This document shows, piece after piece, positions 1 to 8,242 of a stretch of DNA of 64,000 nucleotides (the first letter of the stretch is position 1; the number at the start of each line of letters is the position of its first letter). The stretch lies in assembly GCF_005160265.1 (NCBI RefSeq), contig NZ_CP039865.1:1450828-1514827 (forward strand). The letters are read 5' to 3'. This stretch comes from Phreatobacter aquaticus. GTDB taxonomy: Bacteria > Pseudomonadota > Alphaproteobacteria > Rhizobiales > Phreatobacteraceae. Under the pieces are notes generated by a model that did no database searches, was not told where the DNA came from, and saw only the letters and a program-made list of their open reading frames with translations. Made by a program: the position numbers and the translations under genes.

Positions 1-2
1 CG

Positions 3-1169
3 CAGCAGGGCTTCGGCCTGATCCTCAACGAGGTCGCGCGCGGCGAGGGTGATTTCGCGTCCCGCGTGGTCACGACCTCGCCTGATGTGACGGTCTCGAC
101 CAATCTCGGCGCCTTCGTCAACCGGCGCGGTCTTTTCGCCCGCAAGTCGCTGGCCGACACGTTCAAGCAGGAGCGGATTCCCTCCACCTTCAACTGGGAC
201 TTCTCCCCGAAGGGCCAGCATATCGAGCTGGGCATCGCGGAAATGAACCTGTTCATCCTGCTCTCGGCCCTGGGACTGTCGCATTCCATCCATGGCGAGC
301 GGCTGCTGCCGGTGGGCACGCTCTATGATCCCTTCATCCAGCGCGGCCTCGATGCCCTGAACTATGCCTGCTACCAGGACGCCCGCTTCATGCTGGTGGC
401 GACGCCGTCCGGCGTGACGCTCGCCCCCGAGGGCGGTGCGCATCAGTCGATCTCGACGCCGCTGATCGGCATTGCGCAGGACGGCCTTGCCGCCTTCGAG
501 CCGGCTTTCGTCGACGAGCTCGCGGTGATCATGCGCTTCGGCTTCGACTACATGCAGCGTGACGGCGAGGGCGATCCCGACGAGACAACCTGGCTGCGCG
601 ACCAGACCGGCGGATCGCTCTATCTGAGGCTCTCCACCCGCACGCTCGACCAGCCGCAGCGCGCTATGACGCCGGAGCTTGCCCGCGACATCGTCAACGG
701 CGCCTATTGGATGAAGCCGCCCGGGCCGAATTGCCAGGTGGTCATCGCCTATACCGGCGCAGTCGCCTCCGAAGCGATCGAGGCGGCCGGCCTGATGGCC
801 GAGAGCCACCGCGATGTCGGCGTGCTCGCCATTACCTCGGCCGACCGGCTGAATGCCGGCTGGACGGCAGCGGAACGCGCCCGCCAGCGCGGCAATGCCG
901 AGGCGCTGAGCCATATCGAGCGGCTGATCCAGCCCCTGTCGCGCGATTGCGGGCTGGTCACGGTGATCGACGGTCATCCGGCGGCACTCGCCTGGCTCGG
1001 CGCGGTCAACGGCCACAAGGTGAAGTCGCTCGGCGTCGAGCATTTCGGCCAGACCGGCACGGTGGGTGACCTCTACCGGCACTTCGGCATGGATACGAAT
1101 GCCATCCTCCATGCGGCGCAGGCGATCCTGGAACGGCGGCCGATCCGCTATCTCAAGGCCTTGCCCTGA
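3..1169 (+). CDS. Homodimeric pyruvate dehydrogenase E1-like / transketolase-family protein, 3' part
   Basis: The reading frame is open from the first base of the window, so the N-terminal part lies outside; a GTG at 66 is only an internal codon. About 388 residues are present, ending in TGA at 1167. They match the pyrimidine-binding and C-terminal domains of the transketolase superfamily: an N-L-G-A-F-V-N and H-I-E-L-G-I-A-E-M-N stretch (the conserved glutamate that activates the thiamine pyrophosphate ring), then a C-terminal domain with V-I-D-G-H-P-A-A-L-A-W-L-G and L-G-V-E-H-F-G-Q-T-G, close to the end of AceE-type homodimeric pyruvate dehydrogenases. Family knowledge says such enzymes decarboxylate a 2-oxo acid with ThDP. 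The true substrate cannot be told from this fragment; a general transketolase-like role is the alternative. Confidence 0.8.
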   Translation, partial: QQGFGLILNEVARGEGDFASRVVTTSPDVTVSTNLGAFVNRRGLFARKSLADTFKQERIPSTFNWDFSPKGQHIELGIAEMNLFILLSALGLSHSIHGERLLPVGTLYDPFIQRGLDALNYACYQDARFMLVATPSGVTLAPEGGAHQSISTPLIGIAQDGLAAFEPAFVDELAVIMRFGFDYMQRDGEGDPDETTWLRDQTGGSLYLRLSTRTLDQPQRAMTPELARDIVNGAYWMKPPGPNCQVVIAYTGAVASEAIEAAGLMAESHRDVGVLAITSADRLNAGWTAAERARQRGNAEALSHIERLIQPLSRDCGLVTVIDGHPAALAWLGAVNGHKVKSLGVEHFGQTGTVGDLYRHFGMDTNAILHAAQAILERRPIRYLKALP

Positions 1170-1286
1170 GAGGGAGGGCGCGTACCGCTTTGGCACGGCC
1201 CGGTTAACACCGGCGGCGCGAGGGGCGTCCGCAGAGCTTTGGCCTGACCGGGCCGAAGGCAGACGTGCGGAACGCCGGATCAAAGC

Positions 1287-1347
1287 CGGAACAGGACCTG
1301 CGCAGCGATTCGGACATGGTTCGTTCGCGGCCTGGACTCAAGGTTAA
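1287..1347. repeat. Phased intergenic repeat, copy 1
   Basis: A 61-bp block: a GGAAC element at its left end, the core GATTCGGACATGGTTCGTTC starting 20 bp further on, and TTAA exactly 38 bp after the first base of the core (1306). The left element is the most diverged of the four copies (CGGAACAG instead of GGGAACAT). A further TTAA lies about 102 bp upstream of the core (1204). Confidence 0.7.
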
Positions 1348-1552
1348 CGCGGGCAGGCCGTGAGGGCGGGATGGGGCGCTCTTGCGTACCCAATCGTGTG
1401 ATTTCCGTTGGAGATCGCCGACTTGCCGCCACGCCTGCGTGCCAAAGGGGGATCGGCCCGTTAAGGCCGGCCGATCCGAAGCCGGTTTGACCGCATGTGT
1501 TCCGGAATTCCAACCGTGCCACGGCAGGCAGGCTGAGGGGCGGAGCCAGACC

Positions 1553-1613
1553 GGGAACATCGGCTCTCAGCCGATTCGGACATGGTTCGTTCCCGTGCTG
1601 ATCTGCAAGTTAA
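1553..1613. repeat. Phased intergenic repeat, copy 2
   Basis: Best-preserved copy. GGGAACAT at the left end, core at 1572-1592, TTAA at 1610. It can fold: an outer GGGAAC/GTTCCC pair (1553-1558 with 1589-1594) encloses an inner hairpin ATCGGCT-CTC-AGCCGAT. A TTAAGG element lies about 110 bp upstream of the core. Confidence 0.75.
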
Positions 1614-1815
1614 TGGCGGCGCGCTGCCGCCGGTTGGCGAGGCATCGGGGCGAACTGCGGGTCGCTGGGTTGCGGGCGGTGTTCTCAAGGCAGGGCGCTC
1701 GTCCCTGCCCGGGAGACGCCGTTAAGATCTTGGCGCTCCGAAGGGGCCCAGACGGCACCATACGAGCCCGACGACGCGCCCCGTCACCCGCCTGCCCGCA
1801 GACGCTGATCAGAGC

Positions 1816-1876
1816 GGGAACATCCATGCTCGGCCGATTCGGACACGCTTCGTTCACCGGCTGATCCATGCGTTAC
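1816..1876. repeat. Phased intergenic repeat, copy 3
   Basis: Same layout as copy 2: GGGAACAT, core at 1835-1855 with two changes (ACACGC for ACATGG), and TTAC in place of TTAA at +38. The inner hairpin is not kept. A TTAAG element lies about 111 bp upstream of the core. Confidence 0.65.
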
Positions 1877-2070
1877 CGCCCTCGGCTGAAACCTGCCCTA
1901 TGGCGGTTGGCCCTTGCGTGGAAGGGGCGGCTTTCACGCATCCAGCGGAGATCCGGCCGGACCGGCGTACCACAACGGGATTGCGGCTTAAGACCCTTAG
2001 GCTTTGAACGAGGATCGCGGGCTGATAGGGGCGTCAGCCGCTTCCAGGACCTCGGGCAATCGATCAGACC

Positions 2071-2131
2071 GGGAACATCGGACCTCAACCGATTCGGGCA
2101 TGGTTCGTTCCCGTGTTGGTCCGCAGGTTAA
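2071..2131. repeat. Phased intergenic repeat, copy 4
   Basis: GGGAACAT at the left end, core at 2090-2110 with one change, TTAA at 2128, and a second GGTTAACAGG repeated 20 bp later (2146-2155). The outer GGGAAC/GTTCCC pair and an inner ATCGG/CCGAT pair are kept. A CTTAAG element lies about 102 bp upstream of the core. Confidence 0.75.
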
Positions 2132-2240
2132 CAGGCGGGTGCCGGTTAACAGGCTGGCGACAGAACCGTGTGTTGAAGATCGCCATGGGAAACCGAAGTG
2201 TCGAGCGGGCGATCGTCTGACGCGAAGTTCTCTTCTGCGC

Positions 2241-3377
2241 TCACAACCCCATCTGCCGCGCCGCCAGATCCTTCATGATCTCTTCCGTGCCGCCGCCGAT
2301 GGCGTTGACCTTCACCTCGCGATAGATGCGCTCTACCTTGGCGCCGCGCATGAAGCCGGCACCGCCGAAGATCTGCACCGCCTCCGAGGCGCAGAACGCC
2401 ATGGTCTGGGTCGCGTGGTTCTTCAGCATGCAGAGTTCGGCCACCGGGCTCTCGCCCTGTTCCAGCCGCCAGGTCAGCATCTCCAGCATGGCCTGGCCGG
2501 CCTCCACCTTCTGCGCCATGTCCACCAGCTTGTGGCGGATCACCTGATGCTCCACCAGCGCACGCCCGAAGGTGCGACGCTCCCTGGCATAGGCGGTGGC
2601 TTCCTCCAGGCAGACCCGGCTCGCCGCGATGCAGCCGGCCGCCATGGTCAGTCGCTCGTGGTTGAAATTGCGCATGATGATCTTGAAGCCCTGGCCCTCG
2701 GCGCCGATCAGATTGGCAACGGGCACGCGGACATCGTCGAAACGCAGCGTCGCCGTGTCGGAGGCCCACCAGCCCATCTTCTTCAAGGGCGTGCGGGTGA
2801 ATCCCGCCCGGTCGCGCTCGATCAGCAGCAGGCTGACCCCCGCCGCGCCTGGCCCGCCGGTGCGCACGGCGACGGTGTAATAGTCGGCCCGCATGCCGGA
2901 GGTGATGAAGGTCTTCTCACCCTTGACCACGTAATGGTCGCCCTCGCGCCGCGCGGTCGTGACAAGCCCTGCCACATCCGAGCCGCCGCCCGGCTCGGTG
3001 ATGGCGAGCGCCGAGATCTTCTCGCCCGACAGGATGGCCGGCAGCACACGCGCCTTCAGCTCCTCCGAGCCGGCATTGGCGATCGGCGGCGCGCCGATCG
3101 CGTGACTCATCAGGCTGGCGCTGATGCCGCCGGCGCCGGGCCGCGCCAGTTCCTGCGTCGCGATGATCCAGAGGAAGCGATCGCCCGTCACGCCGCCATA
3201 GGCTTCCGGGAAGCCGAGCCCGATCAGGCCGAGATCGGCGGCCTTGCCGAAGAGCTCACGCGGAAACTCGCCCGCCTCGTCCCACTGGTGGGCGAAGGGT
3301 TCGATCTCCTTCGCCACAAACCGGCGGACCTGGTCGCGGAAGGCCTCGTGCTCGGCCGTGTAGAAGGGGTGGGTCAA
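2241..3377 (-). CDS. Acyl-CoA dehydrogenase (isovaleryl-CoA-type active site)
   Basis: FAD flavoprotein that would oxidise an acyl-CoA to the 2,3-enoyl-CoA and pass electrons to ETF. About 378 residues with the TTG start at 3377, the usual family length; it is preceded by AAGAGAG. A longer open frame runs to 3458 but crosses a palindromic repeat, so I reject it. Family motifs: A-I-T-E-P-G-G-G-S-D near residue 125 and a C-terminal G-G-A-G-F-M-R-G. The position of the MCAD catalytic Glu (E-G-T motif) is Gly here (I-G-G-G-T-E-E-I), whereas N-H-E-R-L-T-M-A-A-G near 241 has the Glu used by isovaleryl-CoA dehydrogenase. It is the last gene of the minus-strand liv/acyl-CoA synthetase group, about 170 bp after the binding-protein gene. 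Substrate unknown. Confidence 0.88.
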   Translation of the reverse strand: MTHPFYTAEHEAFRDQVRRFVAKEIEPFAHQWDEAGEFPRELFGKAADLGLIGLGFPEAYGGVTGDRFLWIIATQELARPGAGGISASLMSHAIGAPPIANAGSEELKARVLPAILSGEKISALAITEPGGGSDVAGLVTTARREGDHYVVKGEKTFITSGMRADYYTVAVRTGGPGAAGVSLLLIERDRAGFTRTPLKKMGWWASDTATLRFDDVRVPVANLIGAEGQGFKIIMRNFNHERLTMAAGCIAASRVCLEEATAYARERRTFGRALVEHQVIRHKLVDMAQKVEAGQAMLEMLTWRLEQGESPVAELCMLKNHATQTMAFCASEAVQIFGGAGFMRGAKVERIYREVKVNAIGGGTEEIMKDLAARQMGL

Positions 3378-3418
3378 GGCTTGCGGGGCTCTCTTGGCTG
3401 CATGCGGACAATCGCCGC

Positions 3419-3504
3419 CGTCATGGCAGGCCCTGTGCCTGCCATCCACGTCTTGCAAGGACGATCAGAAGGCGTGGATGCCCGCCAGAAGGGCGGGCAT
3501 GACG
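3419..3504. repeat. Palindromic intergenic repeat (RIME/RPE-like), family A
   Basis: Imperfect inverted repeat: a left arm starting CGTCATGGCAGGCC and ending CCATCCACG, a spacer of about 23 bp, and a right arm CGTGGATGCCCGCC ... GGGCATGACG. Each arm also folds on itself. This is the form of mosaic palindromes common between genes in Hyphomicrobiales. It lies between the acyl-CoA dehydrogenase start and the binding-protein stop. Confidence 0.75.
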
Positions 3505-3543
3505 ATCGTCACGGTCACGGCAGGAAGGATCGCGATGCGATCC

Positions 3544-4725
3544 TCACTGCGTCGGCATGGCGCCGGTCACCCAGGGCCGGGTGACCACCCAGCGGCCGTT
3601 CTGAACCTGCGACAGACGCGCGTCGTTGTTGCAGAGGCGCATCTGGGGCGAGATGGCGCAGGGCCTGGTCTCGAACGGCGTCTGGGGCGGCGGGTTGGTC
3701 TCCACCGCACGGATGAAGCCCTCGACGGTCAGCGCCTGCCCGGCCTTCATCGCGGCCTGGGTGAAGCTGTCGGCGATCTGCCAGCCATAGGCCGAGAACA
3801 CGGTCGGGTCCTCGCCGAACTTCGCCTTGTAGCGGACGGCCCATTCGCGGATCCGCGCATCCGGATCGTCCGGATAGGGATGGGCGGTGGTCATCATGGC
3901 GTAGAAGCCATTGGCGACCGGGCCGCCAAGCGCCGGGATGAGATGGGTATAGGCCGCGCTGGTGCCGACAAAGGTCGCGTCGAGCCCGACCTTGCGGGCT
4001 TCCGCCAGCACGCCCACCGTCTCGCGGATGATCGTGCCCATCAGGACGAGGTCGCAATTGGCCGCCTTGAGGCGCGCCACCTGGGACGAGAACTCGGTCG
4101 CGCCGCGCTTGTAGGTCGCGCGCTCGACGAAGGTCTTGCTGACGAGACCCAGCGCTGCCTCGCCGCCGCGCATCACCTCCAGGCCGAACTCGTCATCCTG
4201 ATAGACCACGCAGACACGCTGCGCGTTCTTGTCGCGGATGATGTCCGGCAGCATGGTGCGGACCTGATCGTAATAGGAGGCGGCGAACGCCATCTTCAGG
4301 GGCGTCGGCGGCATGTACATCTCGCGCGCGGCGGTCACCGGCATGAAGTTCGCCACGTTGCGCTCGAACTGCACTGGCATCGCCGCCATGTTCTGCGCCG
4401 TGCCGATATGGCCGACCATCATGAAGATGCGGTCGGAATTGACCAGCTTCTGCGCGCCGAGCAGCGCCTTGCGCGGGTCATAGGCGCTGTCCTCGACGAT
4501 GAGGCGAACCTGCCGGTTGTTGATGCCGCCCCGCGCATTGAGCTCGTCGAAATACATCTGCAGGCCGTTGCGGGTCTGCTTGCCATAGGCGGCGAGCGGC
4601 CCGGACAGATCCTGGATCGTACCCAGTGTGATCTGGTTGGCGGTCACCCCCTGCGGCTGGGCAAGGGCGGGCCCGGCCGCGAGTGCGAGGCCGAGCGAAA
4701 GGCTGGAAATCCATTTCAGTGTCAT
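3544..4725 (-). CDS. Branched-chain amino acid-type ABC transporter substrate-binding protein
   Basis: Periplasmic binding protein of the LivJ/LivK (peripla_BP_6) family, 393 residues. Residues 1-22 form a signal peptide ending A-G-P-A-L-A before Q. The mature protein opens with the typical I-T-L-G-T-I-Q-D-L-S-G-P-L-A-A-Y-G-K, followed by N-G-L-Q-M-Y-F-D-E-L-N-A-R-G-G-I. Start chosen at the ATG 4725, with AGGGAGG eight bases upstream. It lies 94 bp after the acyl-CoA synthetase gene in the same direction as livHMGF, so it is very likely the receptor of that transporter. Proteins of this family next to acyl-CoA ligases often bind aromatic or short carboxylic acids instead of leucine; the ligand here is unknown. 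Confidence 0.88.
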   Translation of the reverse strand: MTLKWISSLSLGLALAAGPALAQPQGVTANQITLGTIQDLSGPLAAYGKQTRNGLQMYFDELNARGGINNRQVRLIVEDSAYDPRKALLGAQKLVNSDRIFMMVGHIGTAQNMAAMPVQFERNVANFMPVTAAREMYMPPTPLKMAFAASYYDQVRTMLPDIIRDKNAQRVCVVYQDDEFGLEVMRGGEAALGLVSKTFVERATYKRGATEFSSQVARLKAANCDLVLMGTIIRETVGVLAEARKVGLDATFVGTSAAYTHLIPALGGPVANGFYAMMTTAHPYPDDPDARIREWAVRYKAKFGEDPTVFSAYGWQIADSFTQAAMKAGQALTVEGFIRAVETNPPPQTPFETRPCAISPQMRLCNNDARLSQVQNGRWVVTRPWVTGAMPTQ

Positions 4726-4819
4726 CGTGTGTCCTCCCTGGACGGTGACAGCGGTTTGCCCGCCTTGGTCTTGTTGGGTGAGAAGGCTAGTACAGGTCGA
4801 AACAGGGGCAAAGCCCCCT

Positions 4820-6679
4820 TCATGCGGCCACCTTGCCGTACATCTGGCCGATCAGATCGGCATATTTCCGGCTGACCAGATTGCGCTTCAGCTTCATGGT
4901 CGGCGTCAGCTCCTCGTCCTCGGCGGTGAGCTGCTGCTCGATCAGGCGGAACGCCTTGAGCTGCTCGACGCGCGCGAATTTCGCGTTCACCCGGTCGACC
5001 TCGGTCTGGATCAGGTCCTGCACCTCGCGGGCGCGGCAGAGGCTGGCATAGTTGGAGAAGGGGATGTCATTGTCCTGGGCGAATTTCTCGACATTCTCCA
5101 GGTCGATCATGATCAGCGCGGTGAGATAGGGCAGCTTGTCGCCGATCACCACGGCATCGGTGATGTAGGGCGAGAACTTCAGCTCGTTCTCGATCTCCGA
5201 TGGCGTCACGTTCTTGCCGCCCGCCGTGATGATGATGTCCTTCATCCGGTCGGTGATCTTGAAGATGCCCTCGTTGTCGACCTGGCCGACATCGCCGGTA
5301 TGCAGCCAGCCGTCGCGGATCGCCTCGGAGGTTTTCTCCGGCTGGTTCAGATAGCCGGCTATGATGGTCGGTCCGCGCGCCAGGATCTCTCCATCGGCGG
5401 AGATCTTCATCTCGATATTGCTGGTCGGGCGGCCAATCGTGCCTGGCTTGACTTTGGTGATCGGCACGATGGTGCCGGCACCGGACGTTTCCGTCATGCC
5501 CCAGATTTCCAGCATCGGCACACCAAGCGCGAAGTACCACCGGATCAGGTCGGGCGAGATCGGCGCGGCGCCGGTCGCCAGGAACCGGCAATTGTGGATG
5601 CCGATCGCCTTGCGCACATTGTTCAGCGCGATGACCCGGCCGAGCCAGACCTTGAAGCGCAGCGACAGCGGCGCCGGCTTGCCCTCCATGAACAGGTCGG
5701 CGGCCTGCCGGCCCTGTTCGATCGCCCAGCCATAGGCGAGGCGCTGCAGCGAGGTCGCCTCCTTCAGCCGGATCATCACCGCCGAATAGAACTTCTCCCA
5801 GATGCGCGGCACGGCGAGAAACACGGTCGGCGAGATCTCGCGGACGTTCTCCGGCACCGTCTCCGGGTTCTCGACGAAATTCAGCACCGCACCCGAATAG
5901 AGCGCGAGGAACTGGCCGCCGACGCGCTCGGCCACGTGGCAGAGCGGCAGGAAGGCCATGCGCTGGTCGTCCTCGTTCTGGCGCAGCGACTCTGTCGCGA
6001 TCACCGACACACCCGCCAGGATGTTGCGGTTGGTGATCATCGCGCCCTTGGGCTTGCCGGTGGTGCCGGACGTATAGACGAGGATGGCGAGATCGTCGGG
6101 CTTCCGGCAGGCGATGCGCGCAGGCCAGATCGCGGGATCGGCGGCATGGGCCTGCCGCCCGAGCGCCCTCAGCTCGTCGAGCGTCATCACCTGCGGATCG
6201 GAGAAGCGGGTGAGGCCCTCGGTCTCGATGACGATGATCTTCTCAAGCGTCGGCGTGCGGCCGCGCACCTCCAGGATCTTGTCCAGTTGCTCCTCGTCCT
6301 CGACGAAGACGAAGCGTGAGGCGGAATCGGTGATCAGGTACTCGCATTGCGCCGGCGCATCGGTCGGGTAGATGCCGTTCGAGACACCGCCGGCCGAGAT
6401 GATCGCATAGTCGGCAAAGGTCCATTCCTGCCGGGTATTGGCGAGGATCGAGGCGACTTCGCCGGGCTTGAGGCCCAGCGCCACCAGGCCCATGCCGATC
6501 TCGCACACGATGGTGCCGAGCGCGCTCCACGTGGTGGAACGCCAGAGACCGAACGCCTTCTGCCGCACGGCGATGGCTTCGCCGCGCATGGCGATGGCAG
6601 ACGCCAGCGCCTTGGCGATCGTGTCGCCCTCCGGGATGACCGGCCGGCGGATGTCCTGGTTGGGCCAGATGTCAAACAT
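4820..6679 (-). CDS. AMP-dependent long-chain acyl-CoA synthetase
   Basis: ANL-superfamily ligase, 619 residues, joining a carboxylic acid to CoA with ATP. The AMP-binding P-loop L-V-Y-T-S-G-T-T-G-K-P-K-G-A is at about 201-214; W-G-M-T-E-T-S follows near 395, G-W-L-H-T-G-D near 455, and the C-terminal hinge D-R-M-K-D-I-I-I-T-A-G-G-K-N. Length and motifs fit the FadD15/FAA1-like long-chain group. Start placed at ATG 6679 with GAGGA upstream; a GTG one codon earlier is possible. It sits 10 bp after livF and before the binding-protein gene, inside the transport operon, which argues that the imported acid is activated at once. Chain length or ring nature of the acid is not shown. Confidence 0.9.
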   Translation of the reverse strand: MFDIWPNQDIRRPVIPEGDTIAKALASAIAMRGEAIAVRQKAFGLWRSTTWSALGTIVCEIGMGLVALGLKPGEVASILANTRQEWTFADYAIISAGGVSNGIYPTDAPAQCEYLITDSASRFVFVEDEEQLDKILEVRGRTPTLEKIIVIETEGLTRFSDPQVMTLDELRALGRQAHAADPAIWPARIACRKPDDLAILVYTSGTTGKPKGAMITNRNILAGVSVIATESLRQNEDDQRMAFLPLCHVAERVGGQFLALYSGAVLNFVENPETVPENVREISPTVFLAVPRIWEKFYSAVMIRLKEATSLQRLAYGWAIEQGRQAADLFMEGKPAPLSLRFKVWLGRVIALNNVRKAIGIHNCRFLATGAAPISPDLIRWYFALGVPMLEIWGMTETSGAGTIVPITKVKPGTIGRPTSNIEMKISADGEILARGPTIIAGYLNQPEKTSEAIRDGWLHTGDVGQVDNEGIFKITDRMKDIIITAGGKNVTPSEIENELKFSPYITDAVVIGDKLPYLTALIMIDLENVEKFAQDNDIPFSNYASLCRAREVQDLIQTEVDRVNAKFARVEQLKAFRLIEQQLTAEDEELTPTMKLKRNLVSRKYADLIGQMYGKVAA

Positions 6680-6689
6680 CACCTTGTCC

Positions 6690-7463
6690 TCACCGCCACA
6701 TCTTCTTCTTCTTCCAGCGCCGCTCGCCGCGCTGGCCTGCTTCCTTCAGCCCGAGATAGAACTCCTTCACGTCGTCCTTCTCGCGCAGCTCCGCCGCCGG
6801 CCCTTCCATCACGATCCTGCCAAGCTCCAGGATGTAGCCGTAATCGGCGGTATCGAGCGCCAGCGCGGCGTTCTGCTCCACCAGCAGGATGGTGACGCCG
6901 CGCTCGCGGTTGACCCGCTTCACAATGGCGAAGATTTCCTGGGTGAGCTTCGGCGAGAGACCGAGCGAGGGCTCGTCGAGCAGCAGGAGGTCGGGCCGCG
7001 CCATCAGCGCGCGGGCGATCGACAGCATCTGCTGCTGGCCGCCCGACAGGAGGCCGGCATCCTGGTCGGCACGTTCCCGCAGGATCGGGAAATAGGTCTC
7101 GACGCGCTCCAGATCCTCGGCGAGTTCCGCCGGATTGGAGCGCGTATAGGCGCCCATCAGCAGGTTGTGGCGCACCGACAGGAGCGGGAAGACCTCGCGG
7201 CCCTCGGGGGCGTGGCTCAGGCCCCTACGCACGATATCGGCCGGGTCGCGCCGCTCGATCGCTTCGCCCTTGAAGGTGACCGATCCCTTCTGCGGGTCGA
7301 TGATGCCGGAAATCGTCCTGAGGATCGTCGTCTTGCCGGCGCCATTCGCGCCGAGCACCGTCACGATCGCGCCCTTCGGCACTTTCAGCGACACGCCGCG
7401 GATCGCCTTCACCGCGCCGTAGCTCGCTTCGACATTGGCCAGTGTCAGGATCGGATCGCTCAT
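6690..7463 (-). CDS. livF: Branched-chain amino acid-type ABC transporter ATPase LivF
   Basis: Second ATPase of the liv-type transporter, 257 residues. Walker A G-A-N-G-A-G-K-T-T at about 38-46, signature L-S-G-G-Q-Q-Q-M, Walker B L-L-L-L-D-E-P-S-L-G-L-S, and the LivF ending with E-L-G-R-I-V-M-E-G. The start ATG overlaps the livG stop by four bases (ATGA), so translation is probably coupled. The C-terminus has a short Lys/Arg/Trp-rich tail. Confidence 0.92.
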   Translation of the reverse strand: MSDPILTLANVEASYGAVKAIRGVSLKVPKGAIVTVLGANGAGKTTILRTISGIIDPQKGSVTFKGEAIERRDPADIVRRGLSHAPEGREVFPLLSVRHNLLMGAYTRSNPAELAEDLERVETYFPILRERADQDAGLLSGGQQQMLSIARALMARPDLLLLDEPSLGLSPKLTQEIFAIVKRVNRERGVTILLVEQNAALALDTADYGYILELGRIVMEGPAAELREKDDVKEFYLGLKEAGQRGERRWKKKKMWR

Positions 7464-8242
7464 GCCACGGCCTCCGCGGGACGGCCGAGATAGGCCTCGA
7501 TCACGGCGGGATGGCCCTGCACCTCGGCCGGCGTGCCGGTGGCAAGCACCCGGCCCTGGTTCATGGCGAGCACCCGGTCCGACACCCTGGAGACCAGGCT
7601 CATGTCGTGCTCCACCATGATCACGGTGATACCGTGGTCCTTGGTGATGTCCTGGATCCAGAAGGCCATGTCCTCGGTCTCCTCGACATTGAGGCCCGAG
7701 GACGGTTCGTCGAGCAGCAAGAGCTTCGGCCGGGTGGCAAGCGCGCGTCCGAGCTCCACCACCTTGCGTGCGCCATAGGGCAGGCCCGCCACCATGCTGT
7801 CGCGATGCACCGCGAGATCGAGGAGGTCGATGATCTCCTCCACCTGCTCGCGCAGCTTGACCTCCGCCCGCATCACCGAGGGCAGGAACAGCGCTTCCGC
7901 GATCGGATGGGTGGTGCGGTGGATATGCGCGCCGATCAGCAGGTTCTGCAGCACGGTTGCGTGCTCGAACAGCTCGATGTTCTGGAAGGTCCGCGCAATG
8001 CCCGCACCGGCCACCTTGTGCGGCGGCAGCGCCGTGATGTCGGTGCCCTCCAGCCGCACCCGGCCGGAGGTCGGCTGGTAGATGCGGCTGACGATGTTGA
8101 ACACGGTCGTCTTGCCGGCGCCGTTCGGCCCGATGATCGTGAACACCTCGCCCTTGGCGACGGTGAAGCTCACGCCGTCGACGGCCTTCAGCCCGCCGAA
8201 CTGCACGGAGATATCGTCGGCTTCGAAGAACGGCGCGCTCAT
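7460..8242 (-). CDS. livG: Branched-chain amino acid-type ABC transporter ATPase LivG
   Basis: First ATPase of the transporter, 260 residues. Walker A G-P-N-G-A-G-K-T-T at about 38-46, then the LivG-type insert N-I-V-S-R-I-Y-Q-P-T-S-G, A-R-T-F-Q-N-I-E-L-F, and Walker B L-L-L-L-D-E-P-S-S-G-L-N. The ATG at 8242 overlaps the livM stop as ATGA. The open frame continues upstream to 8788 but that part is the shadow of livM. Confidence 0.92.
   Translation of the reverse strand: MSAPFFEADDISVQFGGLKAVDGVSFTVAKGEVFTIIGPNGAGKTTVFNIVSRIYQPTSGRVRLEGTDITALPPHKVAGAGIARTFQNIELFEHATVLQNLLIGAHIHRTTHPIAEALFLPSVMRAEVKLREQVEEIIDLLDLAVHRDSMVAGLPYGARKVVELGRALATRPKLLLLDEPSSGLNVEETEDMAFWIQDITKDHGITVIMVEHDMSLVSRVSDRVLAMNQGRVLATGTPAEVQGHPAVIEAYLGRPAEAVA

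Larger units (their letters stand above)
1170..2240. other. 1.07-kb gap without a convincing gene; holds a phased repeat array
   Basis: No recognisable protein or RNA gene is seen on either strand between the E1-like stop and the acyl-CoA dehydrogenase stop. Several open frames of 70-160 codons exist on both strands, but they overlap each other, resemble no family I know, and look like chance open frames of GC-rich DNA. What the gap does hold is four regularly spaced copies of a diverged repeat, listed separately. Confidence 0.7.

Noticed and set aside
1553-1592. GGAAC ... CGTT in the repeat blocks as an EcfG-type stress promoter
   Set aside because: GGAAC and CGTT are present, but about 29 bp lie between them, not the 16-19 needed.
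1170-2131. Several open frames of 70-160 codons on both strands in the first gap
   Set aside because: They overlap each other, have no ribosome site or known pattern, and the repeat units keep no common frame (unit lengths 266, 263, 255).
2004-3584. 526-codon plus-strand open frame
   Set aside because: It lies opposite the acyl-CoA dehydrogenase gene, has Arg/His/Asp-rich composition typical of antisense of GC-rich genes, and no family pattern.
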